From NCBI RefSeq assembly GCF_023276435.1, contig NZ_JALLPO010000007.1, positions 1-64,000 of the forward strand: a DNA stretch of 64,000 nucleotides, given 5' to 3'. Within the stretch, counting starts at the first letter, position 1, and each line of letters opens with the position of its first letter. Made by a program: the position numbers and the translations under genes. Shown here piece by piece: positions 16,945 to 24,628 of this stretch. Below the pieces are notes generated by a model that worked only from the letters and a program-made list of their open reading frames with translations, ran no database searches and was not told where the DNA came from. The stretch is from Sphaerisporangium perillae (GTDB taxonomy: Bacteria > Actinomycetota > Actinomycetes > Streptosporangiales > Streptosporangiaceae).

Positions 16945-17076
16945 ATGCCGGTGGGGCCTGCCGTGTGCGACCCGTGCCGCACGTTTTACTCGAAAGACCT
17001 CGCGCACGTGTTCGAGGAGACGCTACAGTCTTGGGCATCGGATCGAACACGGGTTCGGGCCGAGAGGTCCAGGTGA
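16945..17076 (+). CDS. possible small CxxC peptide (43 aa)
   Basis: ATG 16945 is preceded by a consensus GGAGG at 16935-16939 with 5-base spacing, one of the best ribosome sites in the window. The frame encodes 43 residues with a C-D-P-C motif near the start and an acidic/aromatic centre, then TGA. I recognise no homolog. It lies in the 330-base gap between the divergent peptidase gene and the ATPase gene, so it may be a leader peptide or chance. No other gene is visible in that gap. Confidence 0.4.
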   Translation: MPVGPAVCDPCRTFYSKDLAHVFEETLQSWASDRTRVRAERSR

Positions 17077-17172
17077 AGGGTGGTGTGCCGTGGTCTTGCT
17101 CTCGCCCCCCGCCCGGCAGGCGTCTTCGCGCCCCTCGGCCCCGCGCCGATCCGCGACACGCCGTAGCCCTTT

Positions 17173-17186
17173 CTACGGAAATCTAG
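17173..17186 (+). promoter_or_regulatory. CTACGG-N3-TCTAG site upstream of AAA ATPase
   Basis: The first of four copies of a 14-bp motif (CTACGG, any three bases, TCTAG) lies 35 bases before the ATPase start. A reverse half-site CCGTAG at 17161-17166 makes a 6-bp inverted repeat with it. CTAG is normally rare in such high-GC DNA. Confidence 0.5.
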
Positions 17187-17221
17187 GACGGCCTCTATAT
17201 CCGGTCATAAAGTCCGAGAGC

Positions 17222-18403
17222 GTGGACCCCGTGCGCAACCCCTACGCCCCCGGTGCTGGGCAGCGCCCACCGGAGCTCGCCGGGCGTGATCGTGAGCTGC
17301 AACAGTTCGAGGTCGTGCTCGAACGGGTGGCCCGTGGCCGTCCCGAGCGCAGCATGGTCCTCACCGGGCTGCGCGGTGTCGGTAAGACCGTGCTGCTCAA
17401 CACCTTCAAGTCCATGGCGATGCAGCGGCTCTGGGGCACCGGCAAGATCGAGGCCCGCCCCGAGCAGTCGATCCGCCGTCCGGTCGCCGCCGCCCTCCAC
17501 ATGGCGATCCGCGAGCTGGCCCCGCGCCACCGTGCCCCCGAGCGCATCGAGGAGTTCCTCGGGGTGCTCAAGGCGTTCGCCATGCGCGATCCCGGGGCGG
17601 CGAAGGGCACCTCGCACTGGTCGCCCGCCATCGACGTCCCGGCGGGCAGGGGCCGGGCCGACTCGGGCGACCTCGAGATCGACCTGACCGAGCTCTTCGT
17701 CGACGCCGCCTCGGTGGCGACCGACCTCGGGGTCGGCGTGGCCCTGTTCATCGACGAGATGCAGGACGTGCAGACGCCCGACATCTCGGCCCTGTGCGCC
17801 GCCTGCCACGAGCTGTCGCAGAGCGGCGGCCCGCTGATCGTGGTGGGCGCCGGCCTGCCCCACCTTCCCGGCGTGCTCAGCGCCAGCAAGAGCTATTCCG
17901 AGCGCCTGTTCCGTTACGCGCGCATCGACCGGCTCGACCGGGAGGCGGCCGACCTCGCCCTCATCGCCCCGGCCGAGCGGGAGGAGGTCGAGTTCACCTC
18001 CGAGGCGCTCGACGCCCTCTACGAGGCGGCCGACGGCTACCCCTACTTCGTCCAGGCCTACGGCAAGGTCGCGTGGGATCTCGCGCCCAAGAGCCCCATC
18101 ACGGCCGACGACATCAGGGTCGCCGCTCCCGAGGCGGAGGAGGAGCTCGCGGTCGGCTTCTTCGGCAGCCGCTACGAGCGGGCGACCCCGGCAGAGCGCG
18201 ACTACATGCACGCCATGGCCTCCGTCGGAGACGAGCCCGTGCCGACCGCCGACGTCGCCGAGCTGCTCGGGCGCAAGCCGTCGAGCCTCTCGCCGGCCCG
18301 TGACAGCCTCATCAAGAAGGGACTCATCTTCAGCGCCGAGCGCGGCCTGATCGCCTTCACCGTGCCGCACTTCGGCAAGTTCCTCCGGGCGCAGCCGCTG
18401 TAG
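17222..18403 (+). CDS. Orc/Cdc6-like AAA ATPase with C-terminal winged helix
   Basis: The 393-residue protein begins V-D-P-V-R-N-P-Y-x-P-G. Walker A is G-L-R-G-V-G-K-T-V-L-L near residue 52 and Walker B is F-I-D-E-M-Q-D. A Y-P-Y-F-V-Q sensor-2-type helix follows. A winged-helix segment near 335-393 has A-E-L-L-G-R-K-P-S-S-L-S and K-K-G-L-I-F. The layout matches bacterial archaeal-ATPase/Orc1-like proteins that bind DNA or act as STAND-type regulators. GTG 17222 is favoured; GTG 17231 is possible. Copies of a 14-bp motif flank the gene on both sides. Confidence 0.75.
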   Translation: MDPVRNPYAPGAGQRPPELAGRDRELQQFEVVLERVARGRPERSMVLTGLRGVGKTVLLNTFKSMAMQRLWGTGKIEARPEQSIRRPVAAALHMAIRELAPRHRAPERIEEFLGVLKAFAMRDPGAAKGTSHWSPAIDVPAGRGRADSGDLEIDLTELFVDAASVATDLGVGVALFIDEMQDVQTPDISALCAACHELSQSGGPLIVVGAGLPHLPGVLSASKSYSERLFRYARIDRLDREAADLALIAPAEREEVEFTSEALDALYEAADGYPYFVQAYGKVAWDLAPKSPITADDIRVAAPEAEEELAVGFFGSRYERATPAERDYMHAMASVGDEPVPTADVAELLGRKPSSLSPARDSLIKKGLIFSAERGLIAFTVPHFGKFLRAQPL

Positions 18404-18455
18404 CCACGCCGGAGCCCACCAGAGCCGAGCCCAGTGCCCCTGTGCTCCCATTGAC

Positions 18456-18499
18456 CTCTCTACGGCTTTCTAGAGGGGAAGCTAGAGAGCCGTAGAGAG
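18456..18499. repeat. inverted pair of CTACGG-N3-TCTAG sites
   Basis: Two copies of the 14-bp motif face each other (18460-18473 forward, 18482-18495 reverse) within a hairpin of 18-bp arms. The arms have one T.G wobble and an 8-base loop. It lies 52 bases after the ATPase stop. A TTGACC at 18451 abuts it, so it could overlap a promoter. It may also terminate transcription, though no T-run follows. Confidence 0.6.
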
Positions 18500-18575
18500 T
18501 TGAATTCATGACGCGCGGCAGCGTGGCGACCGACCTGGCGGGGCCGCCACGCGCGCCGGAGTTCGATTTGGAAAT

Positions 18576-18589
18576 CTACGGCTTTCTAG
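18576..18589 (+). promoter_or_regulatory. fourth CTACGG-N3-TCTAG site
   Basis: This copy (N3 = CTT, identical to the 18460 copy) overlaps the stop codon of the minus-strand MauE-like gene. Confidence 0.5.
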
Positions 18590-19440
18590 CGTCCAGCCGA
18601 TACGCCGATAGATTCCTGGAGAATGTCGTCGCTTCCCGTTCCCGGGCCGTCCGTCCCGACGACGGCGACCCGTACGGGAGGCCGGCGCCCGCTGAGGTAC
18701 ACGGCGAAGACCACCTCCGTCTCGGCTCCCGCGGCGGTGCGTCCGGGGTACACGAAGAACCGCCAGCACAGCTCGCGCCAGCTGTCCGACGGCTCCTCGG
18801 AGGTCAGCGAGGGCGCGTGGGACCGCCACTCGGTGCTCGTCCGCAGGCGCGAGAGGGCTCTGGACGCCGGCACGGGCCGCTGCTCGCAGGGTGCGCGATG
18901 CCTGACCCGGGCGATCCCCTCGCCCATCTCCGGAGACAGCAGCACCAGGAGCGCGAGACCGGCGCCGAGCGACTCGGCCAGGTTCAAGGACGCCTCCGAC
19001 CACAGGTCCGTCCCCGAGACCGGGACGAGCGTGACGACCACCGCCATCCCGGCCAGCACGGCGGCCCGGCCGATCGAGCGCAGGCCCACCGGCGAGCCGC
19101 TCGCCTCGCCGAAGCAGCCGCAGCCCACGTCCGGTCGCCGCCTGCGCAGCTCCCACAGCACGTAGGTCGCCACGGAGAAGAAGGCGATCGTCCCCCAGCG
19201 CGGCAGCGGGTGGCGCGTGAAGAGCAGTCCCGCCGCCAGCACGAACTCGCCCACGGCGCAGAAGATCATGAATGGCTTGCGCCAGCGCTCGGGTACCAGG
19301 ACGCCGGGGCCGAGGCGGGAGAGCCCGCCGGGATCGGCGTCGCGTCCCGCGGTCGCGAGCTTGGCGACGCCACCGAAGATCAGGAGCAGGACAAGGATCG
19401 CGAGCGCGGCGGTGGCGAGTGTCGAGGTCTCCACGGTCAT
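18586..19440 (-). CDS. MauE/DoxX-like redox membrane protein
   Basis: This 284-residue protein has a MauE-type four-helix membrane domain (about 5-165) with the diagnostic D-V-G-C-G-C-F-G-E segment. A soluble C-terminal extension of about 120 residues carries two more cysteines. MauE proteins help form disulfides in exported partners such as the methylamine dehydrogenase small subunit. The start at 19440 overlaps the stop of the upstream Cys-rich protein gene (ATGA), so the two are translationally coupled. The C-terminal extension is unusual for the family. Confidence 0.7.
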   Translation of the reverse strand: MTVETSTLATAALAILVLLLIFGGVAKLATAGRDADPGGLSRLGPGVLVPERWRKPFMIFCAVGEFVLAAGLLFTRHPLPRWGTIAFFSVATYVLWELRRRRPDVGCGCFGEASGSPVGLRSIGRAAVLAGMAVVVTLVPVSGTDLWSEASLNLAESLGAGLALLVLLSPEMGEGIARVRHRAPCEQRPVPASRALSRLRTSTEWRSHAPSLTSEEPSDSWRELCWRFFVYPGRTAAGAETEVVFAVYLSGRRPPVRVAVVGTDGPGTGSDDILQESIGVSAGR

Positions 19441-20378
19441 CCCAATCCGACGCGGGCGTTGAAGCATCCCTTGGTGAGCTCCCCGCCGAGCTCCACGAAG
19501 GAGGCCGGTGACAGCTCGACGATCCGGCCGCGCGGCGAGGTGCCGCACTCCACGCACCGGTCGCAGAACCGTCCCGCCATGCATCCGCAGGCGACGATCG
19601 GCAGCACCGCCGCGTGGGCTTCGCACACGTTCCCGACATAGAGCATCGAACCGAGCGCGAGGTAGGGCAGGCCGGTGCACGACACCCCGGCGTCCTCGCA
19701 GTCGGAGTCGGCGCCTTCAAGCATCGGGTACGCGGCCCCCGCCTCCCCGTCGTCGAAGGCGTCCGACCAGGCGGCGGCTCCGGAGATCCTCGACTGGACT
19801 CCCCGGTACGCGGGCGGGGGAGCGGGCACGGCCGTCGCCCGGTAGGGAGGCTGTGAGGTCGCCGGCAGCCGCACGTGGGTCACGCCCTCGCGCCGGATGC
19901 CGATGGCGTCGAAGAGGTATCCGGGTTCCAGCTGGGGATGCCGCACGCGGATGCGCCCCGAGGCGCCGTAGGGGACGACGATCGCGCGCCTGCCCCGGTG
20001 TGGGCCGCAGTCGACCTCGATCGTCAGGTCCCTGCGTTCCTCCTCCAGGGAGAGGATGACTCCGGTGACCCGGGTGACGTCCCCCCAGATGCGTTCGGCC
20101 ACGCGGCCGGACTGCCGGGCACGGATCATGACGCGGGTGCCGATGGGCAGGTCGGCCGGGGCGACCTGCGCGCCGTGCCAGGCCGTGGCCCACGGCGCGA
20201 TGATCAGCCGTTCCTCCTCGCCGTCCGGATTCTCGACGATGACGAGATGGGGGCTGATGTCGATGATCTGGCCGCTGATCGCGCTCAGCGTGGGATGCTC
20301 CTCCACCTCGACCTGCGGTGGGACGGCGCTCCGGCCGAGCGCGGCCGACGCCAGCGCATAGCGGCGCTCGACTCCCAT
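19437..20378 (-). CDS. unknown protein with Cys-rich C-terminus
   Basis: I do not recognise this 313-residue protein. Residues 25-165 look beta-rich (alternating V/I/R patterns such as H-L-V-I-V-E-N-P-D-G). A Pro/Ala linker follows, then a C-terminal ~80 residues holding nine of ten cysteines, including A-C-G-C and C-D-R-C-V-E-C. There is no signal peptide. It is coupled to a MauE-like gene, which suggests a disulfide- or metal-dependent C-terminal domain. No quinoprotein homology is evident. Confidence 0.6.
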   Translation of the reverse strand: MGVERRYALASAALGRSAVPPQVEVEEHPTLSAISGQIIDISPHLVIVENPDGEEERLIIAPWATAWHGAQVAPADLPIGTRVMIRARQSGRVAERIWGDVTRVTGVILSLEEERRDLTIEVDCGPHRGRRAIVVPYGASGRIRVRHPQLEPGYLFDAIGIRREGVTHVRLPATSQPPYRATAVPAPPPAYRGVQSRISGAAAWSDAFDDGEAGAAYPMLEGADSDCEDAGVSCTGLPYLALGSMLYVGNVCEAHAAVLPIVACGCMAGRFCDRCVECGTSPRGRIVELSPASFVELGGELTKGCFNARVGLG

Positions 20379-20672
20379 CGGCCCCTCCCCAATGCCGCCG
20401 CGAGTTTCCCCGGTCGCTCACTAGCGTCACACGAATCGTCGTCATCATCGAATGTTCCGGGGCGAGAAATTCCCCCCGTATCGGTGTGCGTAGCAAATTA
20501 CCCACTCCAGGATGAACTAGTCGACGCCCCAGCGTGCCACCGAGCTGTAACGATCTTTGCCGTTGCCGGGACGAAACCTGGATGATGGATCAGCCGCATT
20601 AGGGCGTCCGGCTGCGATTCTGACGTCGAGATCCGTTCCATCATGGTCCTTCGTCACGGCAGCGGTGATCGC

Positions 20673-21203
20673 ATGAGCGGTAAAGACGAGGAGTTCCGCG
20701 AGTACGTGGTTGCCCGCGGTCCGGCACTGCTGCGTATGGCCTACCAGCTGACAGGCCAGCCGGCCGACGCCGAGGACCTGCTCCAGGCCGCCCTGGCGAA
20801 GACCTACCTGGCCTGGGACCGCATCAACGACCGCGCCTCGCTCGACGGATACGTGCGCAGGGCCATGGTGAACATCAACATCTCCTGGTGGCGGCGCAGG
20901 AAGCTGGAGGAGTACCCCTCCGAGGAACTGCCCGAGACACCGGACAAGGACCGCCCCACCCCCGGAGAGATCCACGAACTGCTGGAGGAGGCGATCAACC
21001 GGCTGCCCGTCCGGCAGCGTACGGCGATCGTCCTGCGCTACTACGAGGACATGACCGAGCCGGAGATCGCCAAAGCGCTCGGAATCAGCATCGGCACGGT
21101 GAAGAGCACGGTGTCGCGGGCCATGGCGAAGCTCCGGGGTGATCTGGTCGTCGTCGAGTCCCGGCGGCCGGAGACGCGGCCACAGCCGCAGCCGCAGTTA
21201 TGA
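20673..21203 (+). CDS. SigE-family RNA polymerase sigma factor
   Basis: This 176-residue ECF-type sigma factor directs RNA polymerase to stress promoters. Region 2 (about 8-75) shows E-E-F-R-E-Y-V-V-A-R-x-P-A-L-L-R-M-A-Y-x-L and D-A-E-D-L-L-Q. Region 4 (about 105-160) shows L-P-x-R-Q-R-T-A-I-V-L-R-Y-Y-E-D-M and G-T-V-K-S-T-V-S-R. The tail is P-Q repeats. MSGKDEEF (20673) is the family-like start; an ATG ten codons earlier is possible. No anti-sigma gene is adjacent. Confidence 0.85.
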   Translation: MSGKDEEFREYVVARGPALLRMAYQLTGQPADAEDLLQAALAKTYLAWDRINDRASLDGYVRRAMVNINISWWRRRKLEEYPSEELPETPDKDRPTPGEIHELLEEAINRLPVRQRTAIVLRYYEDMTEPEIAKALGISIGTVKSTVSRAMAKLRGDLVVVESRRPETRPQPQPQL

Positions 21204-21296
21204 ACGAGCGCTTGTCTCGCGGGCGGTACCGGGCCAGACTCGGAAAGGGTCGCGGGACCGGCGCCGGGCCGGGCTCGGCCAGCGGAGGTGCCACAG

Positions 21297-22922
21297 ATGC
21301 GCAGCACCATGCCCGATCACCCCCTCACGATCACATCGATCATGCGGCATGGCACCGGCCTGTTCGGTGACCACGAGGTCGTCACCTACACCGGCGACGG
21401 GTACCGGCGCCTGCCGTACCGCGCCCTGGCAGGCGAGGCGGCGCGGCTGGCCGGCGCCCTGCGGAGCCTCGGAGTGGACGGCGACCAGAGGGTCGCGACG
21501 TTCGGCTGGAACAACGCCGAGCACCTCACCGCCTACCTGGCCGTTCCCGCGATGGGGGCGGTGCTGCACACGCTGAACATCCGGCTGTTCCCCGAGCAGA
21601 TCGCCTACATCGCCGGCCACGCCGAGGACGACGTCGTCATCGTGGACGCCTCGCTCGTCCCCCTGCTCGCCCCGATCCTGCCCGAGATGAAGACGGTGCG
21701 GCACGTGATCGTCGCCGGTGCCGCCGACCCGGCGCCGCTGTTGTCGGCCGGCAAGGACGTGCACGACTACCGCACGCTCCTCGACCAGGCCCCGGACGAC
21801 TTCGACTGGCCCGAACTGGACGAGCGCACCGCCGCAGCCATGTGCTACACCAGCGGCACGACCGGCAACCCCAAGGGCGTCGTGTACAGCCACCGGTCCG
21901 CCTACCTCCACTCCATGAGCGTCTGCACGGCGAACGCCATGGGGCTGTCGAGCCGCGACCGGGTGCTGCCCATCGTCCCGATGTTCCACGCCAACGCCTG
22001 GGGCCTGCCGTACGCCGCGCTGATGGCCGGAGCCTCGCTGATCATGCCCGACCGGTTCCTCCAGGCCGAGCACCTGGCGAGGGTCATCGCGGAGGAACGG
22101 CCGACGGTCTCGGGCGCGGTCCCGACGATCTGGGGCGACCTGCTGCGGCATGCCCGGCAGCACGGTTCCGACCTGTCGTCACTGCGGCTCGTGCCATGCG
22201 GCGGATCGGCCGTGCCCGAGGCGCTGATGCGCTCGCTGGAGGAGGAGTTCGGCGTCCACGTTGTGCAGGCGTGGGGGATGACCGAGACCTCACCACTGGC
22301 CACCGTGGCCCATGGGGACTCCTGGGAGCTGCGCGCCACCCAGGGCAGGCTCCTCGCGGGAGTGGAGGGCCGCATCGTCGGCGCCGGCGACACCGTGCTG
22401 GAGCCCGACGGGGTCTCGGTGGGCGAGCTGGAGGTGCGCGGGCCCTGGGTCACCTCGTCCTACCACCTGGAGGAGGATCCCTCACGGTTCCACGACGGCT
22501 GGCTGCGCACGGGGGACGTGGGACGGCTGGACGCCGGCGGCTACGTGACGCTGACCGACCGGGCCAAGGACGTCATCAAGTCCGGCGGGGAATGGATCTC
22601 GTCGGTGGAGCTCGAGAACGCCTTGATGGGGCATCCCGCCGTGGTGGAGGCGGCTGTCATCGGAGTGCCGGACGAACGCTGGGGGGAGCGCCCGCTGGCG
22701 TGCGTGGTGCTCGACGGCGACGCCCTCGGCGGTACGGCCCTCGACGGCGCGACCGGAGTCGCGGAGCTCCGGGAGTTCCTGTCGGGGAAGGTGGCGCGGT
22801 GGCAGCTCCCGGAGCGCTGGGCGTTCGTCCAGGCCGTGCCGAAGACGAGCGTCGGCAAGTTCGCGAAACGGACCTTGCGCGAGATGCACTCCCGGGGAGA
22901 GCTCACGATCACCGAGGGCTGA
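21297..22922 (+). CDS. fatty-acyl-CoA ligase, AlkK/medium-to-long-chain type
   Basis: This 541-residue AMP-forming enzyme activates fatty acids to CoA thioesters. The A3 P-loop is Y-T-S-G-T-T-G-N-P-K-G-V near 183. A5 shows W-G-M-T-E-T-S and A7 shows W-L-R-T-G-D-V-G. The catalytic lysine is in P-K-T-S-V-G-K-F near the C-terminus. ATG 21297 has a GGAGG nine bases upstream, which decides against the GTG at 21288. Its last 14 bases overlap the convergent MarR gene. Confidence 0.9.
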   Translation: MRSTMPDHPLTITSIMRHGTGLFGDHEVVTYTGDGYRRLPYRALAGEAARLAGALRSLGVDGDQRVATFGWNNAEHLTAYLAVPAMGAVLHTLNIRLFPEQIAYIAGHAEDDVVIVDASLVPLLAPILPEMKTVRHVIVAGAADPAPLLSAGKDVHDYRTLLDQAPDDFDWPELDERTAAAMCYTSGTTGNPKGVVYSHRSAYLHSMSVCTANAMGLSSRDRVLPIVPMFHANAWGLPYAALMAGASLIMPDRFLQAEHLARVIAEERPTVSGAVPTIWGDLLRHARQHGSDLSSLRLVPCGGSAVPEALMRSLEEEFGVHVVQAWGMTETSPLATVAHGDSWELRATQGRLLAGVEGRIVGAGDTVLEPDGVSVGELEVRGPWVTSSYHLEEDPSRFHDGWLRTGDVGRLDAGGYVTLTDRAKDVIKSGGEWISSVELENALMGHPAVVEAAVIGVPDERWGERPLACVVLDGDALGGTALDGATGVAELREFLSGKVARWQLPERWAFVQAVPKTSVGKFAKRTLREMHSRGELTITEG

Positions 22923-23403
22923 CGTCGTCCAGTTCGGTCGCGCCCGCGGTGGCGCACGGGCGTACGACGTCACGGATGACGCGCAGGGCGTCGAGCAGCG
23001 TCTCCAGTCGCTCGGGGGGCAGCAAGCCCGTGAACCAGGTCTCGATGTCCTGCAGGTGCTGAGGGAGGACCGACTCCAGCCGGGTGAGGCCGGCCTCGGT
23101 CAGCGTCGCGAAGGAAGCGCGCCGGTCGGTGGGACACGCCACCCGCTCGACCAGGCCCTCGCGCTCCAGCCTGTCCACGACCCGGGTCACTCCACTGGTG
23201 GACAGCGACGTCTGGGCCGCCAGATCGCTCATGCGCAGGCGCCGCCCCGGCGAGCGGGCCAGGCGGATCAGCGTCTCGAAATCGACCTCCGACAACCCTG
23301 ACCCGGCGAAGGCGGGGGCCATCTTGGCCGCGAGTCCGGTGTGGACCTCGGAGATCAGGCCCATCGCGGTGAGCCGGGGGTCGTCAGTTGGAATCACGTC
23401 CAC
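22909..23403 (-). CDS. MarR-family transcriptional regulator
   Basis: The 164-residue winged-helix protein has the recognition region S-D-L-A-A-Q-T-S-L-S-T-S-G-V-T-R-V-V-D-R-L-E and the wing D-R-R-A-S-F-A-T-L-T. The start is GTG. It is divergent from the yceI gene with a 99-base intergenic region containing an inverted repeat, the classic arrangement for a MarR repressor controlling its neighbour. Confidence 0.88.
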   Translation of the reverse strand: MDVIPTDDPRLTAMGLISEVHTGLAAKMAPAFAGSGLSEVDFETLIRLARSPGRRLRMSDLAAQTSLSTSGVTRVVDRLEREGLVERVACPTDRRASFATLTEAGLTRLESVLPQHLQDIETWFTGLLPPERLETLLDALRVIRDVVRPCATAGATELDDVSPR

Positions 23404-23441
23404 AGTCTAGACGACGTTAGTTGACGAGCGGAATATTCCTC

Positions 23442-23460
23442 CTGTAGACATCTGTTACAG
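23442..23460. promoter_or_regulatory. candidate MarR operator
   Basis: CTGTA-N9-TACAG is an inverted repeat in the marR-yceI divergent region. It lies downstream of a TTGACG (23421) that could be a -35 with TAGACA (23445) as -10 for yceI. Confidence 0.35.
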
Positions 23461-23502
23461 AAATCGTCCGCACAGCAAGTAGTAGTCCACGGGAGATGGA
23501 AC

Positions 23503-24066
23503 ATGAGCACACGCACCTGGGAAGGCATCACGATCCCCGAGCCCGGCACCTTTGACCTGGATGCCTCGCACACTCGCATCGGCTTCTCCGCCAAGCACAT
23601 GATGGTCAGCAAGGTCCGCGGTCGCTTCGGAGACTTCTCCGGCAGCGTCACGATCGCGGAGAACCCGCTCGAGTCGTCGGCCGAGCTCACCATCAAGACC
23701 GCCAGCATCGACACCGGCAGCGCGGACCGCGACACCCACCTGCGCAGCGACGACTTCCTCGCGGTGGAGAAGTTCCCGGAGATCACCTTCCGGAGCACCC
23801 GCGTCGTCAGCCACTCCGGCGACGAGCTGGTCGTCGCCGGTGACCTCACCATCCGTGACGTCACCAAGGAGGTCACGCTCAAGGTCGAGTACGGCGGCGC
23901 CGGCACCAACCCCTGGGGCCAGGAGCTCTTCGGCTACGAGATCGAGACCGAGATCGAGCGCGAGGAGTTCGGCCTGACCTGGAACGTCGCCCTGGAGACC
24001 GGTGGCGTCCTCGTCGGCAAGAAGATCAAGATCGAGATCGAGGGCGAGGCCACCCGGCGCGCCTGA
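23503..24066 (+). CDS. YceI-family lipid-binding protein
   Basis: This is a 187-residue lipocalin-like protein. The family binds polyisoprenoid or amphiphilic molecules. The opening F-D-L-D-A-S-H-T-R-I-G-F and the internal R-D-T-H-L-R-S-D-D-F-L and G-D-L-T-I-R-D-V-T-K motifs are diagnostic. There is no signal peptide, so this copy is cytoplasmic. It is probably under control of the divergent MarR protein. Confidence 0.9.
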   Translation: MSTRTWEGITIPEPGTFDLDASHTRIGFSAKHMMVSKVRGRFGDFSGSVTIAENPLESSAELTIKTASIDTGSADRDTHLRSDDFLAVEKFPEITFRSTRVVSHSGDELVVAGDLTIRDVTKEVTLKVEYGGAGTNPWGQELFGYEIETEIEREEFGLTWNVALETGGVLVGKKIKIEIEGEATRRA

Positions 24067-24081
24067 CCACCGGGTGGCGCG

Positions 24082-24114
24082 CACACTATGTCCACAGCCT
24101 GTGGACAGAGTGTG
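24082..24114. terminator. hairpin after yceI with DnaA-box-like arms
   Basis: A 15-bp inverted repeat (14 of 15 matching) with a 3-base loop lies 16 bases after the yceI stop. Its inner arms read TGTCCACA/TGTGGACA, one base from the actinobacterial DnaA box TTGTCCACA. Position favours a transcript 3' end. Confidence 0.5.
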
Positions 24115-24440
24115 TGGAAACCCCTCCTCCCCCTGGACACCCAGGGCCGGCCCACCCGGCCCTGGCTCCACGGATCCCATCCCCTCCGCCCGTGACCGCG
24201 GTCGTGGCTCCTAACGCCGCGGCCTCTCCGGTCCAGATTCCAGGACGCCCGCCACCTGGCTCTGGCTCGAAGAGCTGCGGAACGGCGAGACCGGGCGCTC
24301 AAGCCCGCCCCGGTCCTGGGACGTACCAGCCCTTCCGCGACATGTTCGCCTGCCACGACGATTCCACTTTGCCGCTCAGCATCAAGGCCGGTACTCTGTG
24401 CTGAGCCAGTCGGGCCGTCATCAAGCCGGTCAGGCTTTCA
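24115..24440. other. intergenic, no gene seen
   Basis: I see no coding potential, RNA gene or strong repeat here. It separates the yceI hairpin from tRNA-Ser(GCU) and must contain the tRNA promoter, but no convincing -35/-10 stands out. Confidence 0.5.
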
Positions 24441-24530
24441 GGAGGCTTCGCCTAGTCAGGTCTATGGCGCCGCACTGCTAATGCGGTTTGGGTCTACAGC
24501 CCATCCGGGGTTCAAATCCCCGAGCCTCCG
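24441..24530 (+). tRNA. tRNA-Ser(GCU)
   Basis: Acceptor GGAGGCT pairs with AGCCTCC and the discriminator is G; CCA is not encoded. The anticodon stem-loop CCGCA-CTGCTAA-TGCGG gives GCT at 34-36. The long variable arm fits a class II tRNA. Its 3' half is duplicated at 26736. Confidence 0.95.
24475..24525 (+). repeat. attL-like copy: 3' half of tRNA-Ser
   Basis: This 51-bp stretch, from the anticodon loop to the 3' acceptor, recurs at 26736-26786 with two mismatches. Direct duplication of a tRNA 3' half is the hallmark of tyrosine-integrase islands. Confidence 0.7.
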
Positions 24531-24536
24531 CACTTC

Positions 24537-24573
24537 AAAGGCCCTTTCCCGAATTTCGGGCAAGGGCCTTTTT
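24537..24573 (+). terminator. Rho-independent terminator after tRNA-Ser
   Basis: AAAGGCCCTT/AAGGGCCTTT with an inner CCCGAA/TTCGGG stem ends in a T5 run, seven bases after the tRNA. Confidence 0.85.
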
Positions 24574-24628
24574 GATCTCCGCAGAGGGTCTTCGGCCAGG
24601 TGCCGTTCTGCACTGGGCTTTCCGATCA

